Part shown: piece by piece, positions 18,156 to 25,087 of the stretch
How positions within the stretch are numbered: position 1 is the first letter of the stretch
How the letters are laid out: every line of letters begins with the position of its first letter
From: JALXCH01 sp964495805
GTDB taxonomy: Bacteria > Calditrichota > Calditrichia > RBG-13-44-9
DNA length: 64,000 bases
Direction of reading: 5' to 3'
NCBI GenBank assembly: GCA_964495805.1
Contig: CAZBWV010000052.1
Span: 23,337-87,336 of the forward strand
Notes under the pieces: generated by a model
What the model was told of the DNA's origin: nothing
What the model saw: the letters and a program-made list of their open reading frames with translations, nothing else
Database searches by the model: none
Translations under genes and position numbers: made by a program

Positions 18156-18352
18156 CGGTTGATGGTGTCATTAAAGAGACACTACCCAATGCCACGTTTA
18201 TCGTTCAGTTAGAGAGCGGGCACGAGGTGTTGGCGCATGTGTCCGGAAAGATGCGGATGCATTTTATCAAAATTTTGCCCGGGGATAAAGTGAAAGTGGA
18301 GTTATCCCCATACGATTTAAAGCGAGGTCGGATTACCTATCGCTACAAGTAG
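18134..18352 (+). CDS. infA: Translation initiation factor IF-1
   Basis: OB-fold factor that occupies the A site during initiation. The 72-aa product contains the family motifs GVIKETLPNATFIVQLESGH and VLAHVSGKMRMHFIKILPGD. The start is TTG at 18134, 22 bases inside the end of map in another frame, with AAGAGG at 18121-18126 before it. TTG for such a central gene is unusual in E. coli terms but frequent in this cluster. It lies 39 bases before rpmJ. Confidence 0.96.
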   Translation: MAKEQPITVDGVIKETLPNATFIVQLESGHEVLAHVSGKMRMHFIKILPGDKVKVELSPYDLKRGRITYRYK

Positions 18353-18391
18353 AGAAAAGAAACGAGTTTTAATCAGGAAGAGGACAGAGAC

Positions 18392-18508
18392 ATGAAAGTT
18401 CAGGCTTCGGTAAAGAAACGGTGTGAGCATTGCAAAATTATTCGTCGCCACGGAGTGGTGCGGGTAATTTGCAAGAAAAATCCCAAACACAAACAAAGAC
18501 AGGGTTAA
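18392..18508 (+). CDS. rpmJ: 50S ribosomal protein L36, zinc type
   Basis: Very small protein of 38 aa read directly from the sequence (MKVQASVKKRCEHCK at the N-terminus). The zinc ligands C11, C14, C27 and H33 of the CCCH-type form are all present. ATG 18392 follows GGAAGAGGA. It binds 23S rRNA and stabilises late assembly of the large subunit. It sits in its usual position between infA and rpsM, 18 bases before the latter. Confidence 0.96.
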   Translation: MKVQASVKKRCEHCKIIRRHGVVRVICKKNPKHKQRQG

Positions 18509-18526
18509 TAATTTAAGGAGGCTACT

Positions 18527-18892
18527 TTGGCTCGTATAGTAGGTGTCGATTTACCCAAGAATAAACCCATTGGTATAGCCCTGACCTATATTTTCGGTAT
18601 CGGGCGAAGCACGGCGTTGAAGATTTGTAAGGATACCGGTGTGGATCCCATGATTCGCACACGCGATTTGACCGACGACATGATTCGCGCCATTCGGACC
18701 AACATTCAGCAGAATTACAAGGTGGAAGGTGCACTGAAGTCGGAAATTAACATGAACATTAAGCGGTTAATCGATATTAACTGCTACCGTGGAATTCGCC
18801 ATAAATTGGGTTTACCGGTTCGGGGACAGCGTACGCGGACCAATGCCCGGACCCGTAAGGGACGCCGTCGTCCGGTAGCGAAAAAGAAATAA
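18527..18892 (+). CDS. rpsM: 30S ribosomal protein S13
   Basis: S13 in the 30S head forms intersubunit bridges and contacts P-site tRNA through its basic tail. The product is 121 aa with N-terminus MARIVGVDLPKNKPIGIALTY, the helix-turn-helix region IFGIGRSTALKI and a C-terminal basic tail (GQRTRTNARTRKGRRRP). TTG start at 18527 behind AAGGAGG. It is the first gene of the alpha group. Confidence 0.97.
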   Translation: MARIVGVDLPKNKPIGIALTYIFGIGRSTALKICKDTGVDPMIRTRDLTDDMIRAIRTNIQQNYKVEGALKSEINMNIKRLIDINCYRGIRHKLGLPVRGQRTRTNARTRKGRRRPVAKKK

Positions 18893-18919
18893 ACACCAGT
18901 TAATGTAAGGAGGTATCCA

Positions 18920-19309
18920 TTGGCACGTCGATCTCGTGTTACCAAGAAGAAAAAGGAACAGGTGGATGCTCTGGGCGTTGCCCATATTAAGGCAACGTTC
19001 AATAATACCATTGTCACCTTAACCGATACAAAAGGGAATGTGATTTCCTGGGCTTCGGCAGGGAAGGTGGGTTTTAAAGGCTCCCGGAAGAACACCCCGT
19101 TTGCTGCCCAGCTGGCTGCCGAAACGGCCGCCAGGGAAGCCATGGACCTGGGACTGCGCAAAGTGTCCGTAGAGGTGAAGGGACCCGGAGCGGGGCGCGA
19201 AGCAGCCATTCGTTCCCTGCAAGCCGCCGGTCTGGAAATTATCAGTATTAAAGACGTGACGCCAATTCCGCATAACGGATGTCGTCCGCCGAAAAAACGT
19301 AGAGTGTAA
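18920..19309 (+). CDS. rpsK: 30S ribosomal protein S11
   Basis: Platform protein near the E site and the Shine-Dalgarno helix. The product is 129 aa and has the conserved stretches HIKATFNNTIVTLTD and GFKGSRKNTPFAAQ, with the C-terminal DVTPIPHNGCRPPKKRRV. It begins with TTG at 18920, preceded by the strong ribosome-binding sequence TAAGGAGG. 25 bases before rpsD. Confidence 0.97.
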   Translation: MARRSRVTKKKKEQVDALGVAHIKATFNNTIVTLTDTKGNVISWASAGKVGFKGSRKNTPFAAQLAAETAAREAMDLGLRKVSVEVKGPGAGREAAIRSLQAAGLEIISIKDVTPIPHNGCRPPKKRRV

Positions 19310-19334
19310 ATAAAAGGAATGGAGAAAGACGTTA

Positions 19335-19964
19335 ATGGCACGTTATACAGGCTCTGTATGTAAACTTTGCCGTCGTGAAGGTGAAAAACTGTTTTTGAAG
19401 GGAGCGCGCTGCATGTCTGCCAAGTGCTCATTCGAGAAGCGCTCCTATCCGCCGGGACAACACGGTGTGACTCAGCGCATCAAACTTTCCGAATACGGCA
19501 TTCAGTTGCGAGAGAAACAAAAAGTAAAACGTATTTACGGTGTGCTGGAAACACAGTTCAAAAACTACTACGTCAAAGCAACCCGGCAAAAAGGTGTCAG
19601 CGGCGAAAACCTGCTGAAGATTTTAGAGAGTCGCCTGGACAATGTGGTCTATCGGCTGGGATTTGCTCCCTCCCGGAAGGCAGCTCGCCAGCTGATTCTA
19701 CATCGCCACTTCATGGTGAACGGACGGGTTGTGAATGTACCTTCCTATCTGGTTCGTCCCGGTGATGTTATCTCCGTGCGGGAGAAAAGCCGTAAGCTGG
19801 CCATCATTCACGAAGCAATGAAACGGGTGAAAGACGAGACGATGTTACCCTGGTTGCGTCTGGATAAGGCGCAGATGAAAGGGGAATTCCTGGATGTACC
19901 GCAACGTCAGGATATCCCGATTAACGTCCAGGAAAACCTCATCATCGAGCTTTATTCTAAATAA
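19335..19964 (+). CDS. rpsD: 30S ribosomal protein S4, zinc type
   Basis: Assembly-initiating 16S rRNA binder and part of the mRNA entry site. The 209-aa product has an N-terminal cysteine set (CKLCRREGEK then CMSAKC) that matches the zinc-binding form of S4. The S4 RNA-binding domain LESRLDNVVYRLGFAPSR is around residues 97-114. ATG start after GGAGAAAG. In many bacteria S4 represses the alpha operon; no site is identified here. Confidence 0.97.
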   Translation: MARYTGSVCKLCRREGEKLFLKGARCMSAKCSFEKRSYPPGQHGVTQRIKLSEYGIQLREKQKVKRIYGVLETQFKNYYVKATRQKGVSGENLLKILESRLDNVVYRLGFAPSRKAARQLILHRHFMVNGRVVNVPSYLVRPGDVISVREKSRKLAIIHEAMKRVKDETMLPWLRLDKAQMKGEFLDVPQRQDIPINVQENLIIELYSK

Positions 19965-20000
19965 CAATCAACTGTTCAAAGAAACAAGATATGGAGATAT

Positions 20001-20984
20001 ATGAACTGGGGAAATTTAATTATGCCTGAAAGGGTGGAGCTGGACGAATCCAGTTACTCCGCCAATTTTGGACGTTTCATAGTTCAACCGTTAGAGAGGG
20101 GTTTCGGTACCACGCTGGGGAACGCCCTGAGGCGTGTGCTACTGTCCAGTATTCAGGGCGCGGCCATCACGGCCATCCGGATTGATGGGGTGCAGCACGA
20201 GTTCTCCACCATTCCCGGGGTAAAGGAAGACGTGGTGGAAATGATCCTCAATCTTAAAGAAGTTCGGATTAAATTATTAAATAAGCGTCCGGATAAAGTA
20301 ACTCTGCATCTGAAGGGACCGGGCGAATTTAAAGCCGGCGATATTGGTGCCAATACGGCGGATTTCGAAATTCTGAATCCGGATCTGCACATTGCCACGC
20401 TTAACGAAGACGCCGATTTTGAGATGGAAGTTCGTATTGGCAAGGGGCGCGGTTATGTGCCGGCAGAGGAAAACAAACCGCTGGAAGCCAGTATCGGACT
20501 CATCCCCATCGATTCCATTTTCTCCCCCATCCGCAAGGTACGCTACGATGTGGAAAATGTGCGCGTGGGACAGCGAACGGATTACGAAAAGCTGATTCTG
20601 GAAATCGAAACCGATGGCAGCATTACCCCCGACGATGCTCTGACCTTTGCCGGGAAAATCCTGAAAGACCACATCCAGTTGTTCATTAATTTCGAGATTG
20701 AGCCGGAAGAGGAAGAAACACAGGAAATTGATGAAGAAGTGTTGCGTATCAAGAAGCTGCTGCGGATGAATGTGGACGAACTGGAGCTGTCCGTGCGTTC
20801 GCACAATTGTTTGAAGAATGCCAATATTAAAACCATTGCCGATCTGGTCCGGCTGGATGAATCCGAATTGCTCAAATTCCGGAACTTCGGCCGGAAGTCT
20901 CTTCAGGAAATTCAGGATATTCTGGAAAAGAAAGGCCTGTACTTCGGCATGGATGTGGATCGCTATCTAAAGGGCGAGGATTAA
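20001..20984 (+). CDS. rpoA: DNA-directed RNA polymerase subunit alpha
   Basis: The 327-aa product has the N-terminal dimerisation domain (RGFGTTLGNALRRVLLSSIQG near residues 33-53) that scaffolds beta and beta', an acidic linker (EPEEEETQEIDEE), and the C-terminal domain with helix-hairpin-helix folds that contacts UP elements and activators (LLKFRNFGRKSLQEI near residue 295). ATG 20001 follows GGAG at 20 bases before an alternative ATG at 20022. It lies 75 bases before rplQ. Confidence 0.98.
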   Translation: MNWGNLIMPERVELDESSYSANFGRFIVQPLERGFGTTLGNALRRVLLSSIQGAAITAIRIDGVQHEFSTIPGVKEDVVEMILNLKEVRIKLLNKRPDKVTLHLKGPGEFKAGDIGANTADFEILNPDLHIATLNEDADFEMEVRIGKGRGYVPAEENKPLEASIGLIPIDSIFSPIRKVRYDVENVRVGQRTDYEKLILEIETDGSITPDDALTFAGKILKDHIQLFINFEIEPEEEETQEIDEEVLRIKKLLRMNVDELELSVRSHNCLKNANIKTIADLVRLDESELLKFRNFGRKSLQEIQDILEKKGLYFGMDVDRYLKGED

Positions 20985-21059
20985 TCGCAGTTTTGGCACC
21001 GTTTTGTGGTGAAAATAGGAATTGGTTGACGGCTAAACAGGAAAAATTGAGGTGAACTC

Positions 21060-21707
21060 ATGCGGCATCGCAAAAAAGTTAAAAAGTTAGGACGGACAAA
21101 AAGTCATAGAGAGGCTACGCTGCGCAACCTGGCGCGGGCGATTATTGAGCATCATCAGGTGAAAACCACCCTGGCCAAAGCCAAGGCAGCCCGTAGCTAT
21201 ATCGAGCGGTTGATCACCTATGGTAAAAAGAATACGGTCGCAGCTCGTCGGTTGGCTTTTAAACGGTTGCAAAATCGGACGCTGGTGAAAATGTTGTTCG
21301 ACGAAATCGCCCCTGCCTTTGCCGAACGGAACGGAGGCTACACCCGGGTAATTAAACTGGGACGCCGTCGCGGCGATGGTGCGGAACTGGCTGTCCTGCA
21401 ACTGGTCGGATTCGAAAAGTTGGTGGTGGAAGAAAAAGCGAAACCGAAGAAAAGCAAAAAGAAAGAAACCGCTCCAAGCAAGGAAAAGAAGAAAGCGGCC
21501 AAAACAGAAGAAGTAGCTCCCGCCGCCGAAGAAGCAACCGAAACCACCGAAATGAAGGTTGAAGAAAAAACCGAACCGGATACTCAGGAAGAAGCGAAAA
21601 CGGAGGAAACGTCCGAAGAAGAATCTGAACAGAAGGCGGAAGCGGAGAAGAAAGAAGAATCAACCGATCAGGAAAAAGAGGAAGAAACTCCGGATAAGAA
21701 AGAATAG
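21060..21707 (+). CDS. rplQ: 50S ribosomal protein L17 with long charged C-terminal extension
   Basis: L17 sits near the tunnel exit. Residues 1 to about 118 are a normal L17 core (RHRKKVKKLGRTKSHREA at the N-terminus, GDGAELAVLQLVGFE at its end). After this come about 95 residues of Lys/Glu/Ala/Thr low-complexity sequence, first lysine-rich and then strongly acidic, with no recognisable domain. The total of 215 aa is nearly twice the usual 115-130. Extended L17 proteins occur in some Bacteroidota-related groups, and the role of the tail is unknown. The reading frame and stop are clean and the terminator follows, so this is not a frameshift artefact. Confidence 0.95.
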   Translation: MRHRKKVKKLGRTKSHREATLRNLARAIIEHHQVKTTLAKAKAARSYIERLITYGKKNTVAARRLAFKRLQNRTLVKMLFDEIAPAFAERNGGYTRVIKLGRRRGDGAELAVLQLVGFEKLVVEEKAKPKKSKKKETAPSKEKKKAAKTEEVAPAAEEATETTEMKVEEKTEPDTQEEAKTEETSEEESEQKAEAEKKEESTDQEKEEETPDKKE

Positions 21708-21738
21708 CGGTAAATTTTCCATTGAATCATTTTTATGG

Positions 21739-21766
21739 GGCGTCCATCGTGGACGCCTTTTTTTTT
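21739..21766 (+). terminator. Rho-independent terminator after rplQ
   Basis: An 8-bp perfect stem (GGCGTCCA/TGGACGCC) with a 3-base loop at 21739-21757 is followed by nine T residues. It ends the ribosomal protein/rpoA block. Confidence 0.93.
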
Positions 21767-21840
21767 CGAAAATGGGGAACAGGGAAGACTAAGTTGAAAA
21801 AGAGAAGCAGGAAAAAGGTGAAGGTGATTTTATTTACCGG

Positions 21841-21872
21841 TTGATACATTCGACCGGTTGTTTCTATATTTT
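21841..21872 (+). promoter_or_regulatory. Candidate FCB-type promoter, possibly giving a leaderless mRNA
   Basis: TTG at 21841-21843, 21 bases, then TATATTTT at 21865-21872 (followed by G). The ATG of the next gene is at 21879, only 6 bases beyond the -7 box, so transcription would begin at or next to the start codon. No Shine-Dalgarno-like sequence is present in between. Confidence 0.5.
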
Positions 21873-21878
21873 GTTCTT

Positions 21879-23075
21879 ATGAAAAGAGCCATCTTGCTTT
21901 TCGCAATTCTGTTCTTCTATGGTGGGGCGGTTGGTCAATCCACCGCAACCCGGGAACCCATGCGTGGTTTGTGGGTGGTTCGGCACGAAATAACCACCCC
22001 GGAAAAGATTGATTCGCTTCTGGAACGGGCTCGTCGTTGGGGAATAACCGATTTATTTGTCCAGGTACGGGGGCGCGGCGATGCGTATTACCGCAGCCAG
22101 TATGAACCGCACGCTCACGATATTCCGGATCCGGATTTTGATCCGCTGGGATATTTGCTGAGCCACACCCGGAAAGATCATTTACGCATCCATGCCTGGC
22201 TGAATGTGCTGTACGTATGGAGCAGCGACACCCTTCCCCGGGAGAAAAATCATGTGGTGAACCGACGCAGCGATTGGCTGGCACGCCCGCTGAATCAGAA
22301 CTCTTTGCTGAAAAACTATCCCCACTCGGTGAAAAAAGAACATGTGGAAGGACTTTACGTTTCTCCCATGCTGCCCGGGGTTCAGGAAGAGTTCCTGAAA
22401 ATTCTTGACGATTTGCTCTCCCATTACCAGGTGGATGGCATTCATCTGGATTACATCCGTTATCCCAACAACCGCTTCGATTTACATCCCGATATTGTGG
22501 AAGGTTTCCGACACCGATATGCGCTGGACCCCCGCGATTTTCTGTCCGATCCGGAACGGTTTGCCCGGGAATATTCCCTTCCGGGATATGAATCGTTTTC
22601 GTTGCACTGGCGTAAGTATTTAATGAACGGTTTGTCCGATTTTGTTCGGAAAATTGCCCGGCGGGTACGAGCGCATTCGCCCCATATTCTGGTGAGTGCG
22701 GCGGTAAAGCCGGACATTGCCCGGGCACATTGGGAATATTATCAGAATTGGGATGGCTGGCTGGAGTCCGGCTGGCTGGATTTTGCCGTACCCATGAATT
22801 ACACGCCTGACGCAAAAACTTTTCGCGAGCGGCTGGAGAGTTACATCGATCGATTACCGGATGGCAAATATGCGGTGGGCGTGGCACTGTACAATCAGTC
22901 TCAGAAGAAAGTGCTCCAGAAGTTAAATCAGGTGCTGGCTATTCAACCAAGGGGTTTTGTGCTGTTTTCTTACCGACAGCTGGTGACACAGCCGCTGGTG
23001 CAGCGATTTCTGCAGCAACAGAATCAGAACAAAAATCCATTCGGGCACCCGGCAACCCACTCTGCACCAAATTGA
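21879..23075 (+). CDS. Secreted family-10-like glycosyl hydrolase (GHL10/DUF187 type)
   Basis: The 398-aa product (from ATG 21879) has a signal peptide (MKRAILLFAILFFYGGAVGQ) and then a TIM-barrel domain of the glycosyl-hydrolase-like 10 family (YngK-like). Its hallmarks are MRGLWVVRHEITTP after the signal, the repeated WGITDLFVQVRGRGDA segment, and GIHLDYIRYP near residue 190, which holds the barrel acidic residues. A TTG at 21858 would add 7 residues before the signal peptide but has no ribosome-binding site. Family members act on cell-wall or polysaccharide substrates, with substrates mostly undefined; the substrate here is not known. It is predicted periplasmic or outer-surface. It lies between the rplQ terminator and hutU as its own unit. 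Confidence 0.85.
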   Translation: MKRAILLFAILFFYGGAVGQSTATREPMRGLWVVRHEITTPEKIDSLLERARRWGITDLFVQVRGRGDAYYRSQYEPHAHDIPDPDFDPLGYLLSHTRKDHLRIHAWLNVLYVWSSDTLPREKNHVVNRRSDWLARPLNQNSLLKNYPHSVKKEHVEGLYVSPMLPGVQEEFLKILDDLLSHYQVDGIHLDYIRYPNNRFDLHPDIVEGFRHRYALDPRDFLSDPERFAREYSLPGYESFSLHWRKYLMNGLSDFVRKIARRVRAHSPHILVSAAVKPDIARAHWEYYQNWDGWLESGWLDFAVPMNYTPDAKTFRERLESYIDRLPDGKYAVGVALYNQSQKKVLQKLNQVLAIQPRGFVLFSYRQLVTQPLVQRFLQQQNQNKNPFGHPATHSAPN

Positions 23076-23120
23076 TGGTAAAAATCGCATTTGTCGAATA
23101 ACATAAAAAGCGAGGCAATG

Positions 23121-24803
23121 ATGAAACGAGAGATTCATGCCCCCCGGGGCACGCAATTGACCGCCAAAGGGTGGCATCAGGAAGCCGCCATGCGGATGCT
23201 GATGAATAATCTGGACCCGGAAGTGGCGGAAAATCCGGATGAACTGATTGTGTACGGCGGAACGGGTAAAGCCGCCCGCAATTGGGAAGCGTACGAAGCC
23301 ATTATTCGCACTTTGAAGGAATTGGAGAACGACGAAACGTTGCTGGTACAATCCGGCAAACCGGTGGGTGTGCTGAAAACACACGAATGGGCACCGCGAG
23401 TCATTATCGCCAACTCCAATCTGGTGCCTCAATGGGCTAACTGGGAGCATTTTCACCATCTGGAACGGCTTGGCCTGATTATGTACGGACAGATGACCGC
23501 CGGATCGTGGATTTACATTGGGACGCAGGGAATTTTGCAGGGCACATACGAAACGTTTGCGGCAGCGGGTCGCAAACGTTTTGGCACGGACGATTTGCGG
23601 GGCCGTCTGATTGTTTCCGGTGGGTGTGGCGGCATGAGTGGTGCCCAGCCCCTGGCAGCCACCATGAACAACGCCACTTATCTGGCAGCGGAAGTGAATG
23701 AAGAGCGGGCAAAAAAGCGCATCAATACACGCTATCTGGACGAGATAGAATACAGTTTAGATGCTGCAATTACCCGTGCACTGGAATATAAGGAGAAAGG
23801 AATTGCTAAATCCATTGTGTGGATTGGCAATGTGGTCACCCTTCTGGAGGAACTGGTGAAGCGAAACATCACCCCCGATTTGCTCACCGATCAGACCAGC
23901 GCTCATGACCCGCTGAATGGGTATGTTCCGGAGGGGTTTTCGTTTGCCGAAGCACTGGAACTGCGCAAGAAAAATCCTAACGATTATCTGAAGCACTCTT
24001 TCCGCACCATGGCCAAACATGTACGCCTGATGATTCAGTTGCAGGAACGCGGTGCGGAAACGTTTGACTATGGTAACAATTTGCGCGGGAACGCGCTGGA
24101 AGGCGGATTTGTGAAGGAAGAGGAAGTGCGCCATGCTGATGGCACCTGGAAATATCCCGGCTTCGTACCTGCTTACATTCGGGATTTGTTTAGCGAAGGC
24201 CAGGGTCCGTTCCGCTGGGCAGCACTTTCCGGCGATCCGGAAGATATTTACGTGATTGACCAGGAACTGATGAATCTGTTTCCGGAGAAGACCCATCTGC
24301 GCCGCTGGTTAACCCTGGCCCGGGAACGGGTAGCCTTCCAGGGATTGCCTGCACGAATCTGCTGGCTGGGTTACGGCGAACGGGACAAAGCCGGATTGCT
24401 GTTTAACCGATTGGTGCGCGAAGGACGGGTCAAAGCGCCCATCGTCATCGGACGTGACCATCTGGATTCCGGCTCGGTTGCCTCCCCCAATCGGGAGACG
24501 GAAGCCATGAAGGATGGCTCGGATGCCATTGCTGACTGGCCATTGCTGAACTTTGCAGTGAATGCGGTGAGCGGAGCTTCCTGGGTCAGCTTCCACCATG
24601 GCGGTGGGGTAGGGATTGGCTATTCCCTGCATGCCGGGCAGGTGATTGTGGCAGACGGTACGGAGATGATGGACATTCGCCTGAAGCGGGTGCTGACCAA
24701 TGATCCGGGACTGGGAGTCATGCGTCACGCCGATGCCGGTTACGAAAAAGCAATTCAGTTTGCGAAAGAGCATGATGTGAAAATCCCCATGCTGACTAAA
24801 TAG
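23121..24803 (+). CDS. hutU: Urocanate hydratase
   Basis: Cytoplasmic NAD-dependent enzyme that converts urocanate to 4-imidazolone-5-propionate, the second step of histidine degradation. From ATG 23121 the product is 560 aa, the usual length (ATG 23118 is equally possible; the GCGAGG ribosome-binding sequence favours 23121). Diagnostic segments include the N-terminal APRGTQLTAKGWHQEAA, YGGTGKAARNW, GQMTAGSWIYIGTQGI, the glycine-rich GGCGGMSGAQPLA and the C-terminal SFHHGGGVGIGYS. It stands alone before a strong terminator. The preceding enzyme, HutH, is encoded 23 kb away on the other strand, and no hutI or hutG is in the window. Confidence 0.97.
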   Translation: MKREIHAPRGTQLTAKGWHQEAAMRMLMNNLDPEVAENPDELIVYGGTGKAARNWEAYEAIIRTLKELENDETLLVQSGKPVGVLKTHEWAPRVIIANSNLVPQWANWEHFHHLERLGLIMYGQMTAGSWIYIGTQGILQGTYETFAAAGRKRFGTDDLRGRLIVSGGCGGMSGAQPLAATMNNATYLAAEVNEERAKKRINTRYLDEIEYSLDAAITRALEYKEKGIAKSIVWIGNVVTLLEELVKRNITPDLLTDQTSAHDPLNGYVPEGFSFAEALELRKKNPNDYLKHSFRTMAKHVRLMIQLQERGAETFDYGNNLRGNALEGGFVKEEEVRHADGTWKYPGFVPAYIRDLFSEGQGPFRWAALSGDPEDIYVIDQELMNLFPEKTHLRRWLTLARERVAFQGLPARICWLGYGERDKAGLLFNRLVREGRVKAPIVIGRDHLDSGSVASPNRETEAMKDGSDAIADWPLLNFAVNAVSGASWVSFHHGGGVGIGYSLHAGQVIVADGTEMMDIRLKRVLTNDPGLGVMRHADAGYEKAIQFAKEHDVKIPMLTK

Positions 24804-24828
24804 AAAAAACAGTTCTGCAATTCAGCTA

Positions 24829-24869
24829 AAAAACCGGTTGCTCTGGCAGGAAGGGAGCAACCGGTTTTT
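24829..24869 (+). terminator. Rho-independent terminator after hutU
   Basis: A 15-bp perfect inverted repeat (core ACCGGTTGCTC / GAGCAACCGGT) with an 11-base loop, ending in TTTTT. It is positioned 26 bases after the hutU stop. Confidence 0.93.
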
Positions 24870-24909
24870 CTTTGAACTCCTGCTAAGAATCCGGATACTG
24901 TAGCTGGTC

Positions 24910-24931
24910 ATTTTGTTTCGTAAAACAAAAT
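24910..24931. repeat. Perfect 9-bp inverted repeat upstream of the DUF5916 gene
   Basis: ATTTTGTTT and AAACAAAAT flank CGTA. It lies about 157 bases before ATG 25088 and after the hutU terminator, without a T run typical of a terminator. It could be an operator; function unknown. The rest of the 24870-25087 gap is AT-rich with no gene seen. Confidence 0.5.
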
Positions 24932-25087
24932 AAATGAAACTCCCGTTGCTTATGTTGGAAAAATTTATTTTATTTTGTCATCAGACCGTTCCGTGAAATA
25001 CCTGGTTTACCGTAGCAATCGGTCTGGCAAAAGGATGTTGTTTGCTTGGTAAGTGAATCGAACTGTATGTTGAGGAAAGCACGGATC

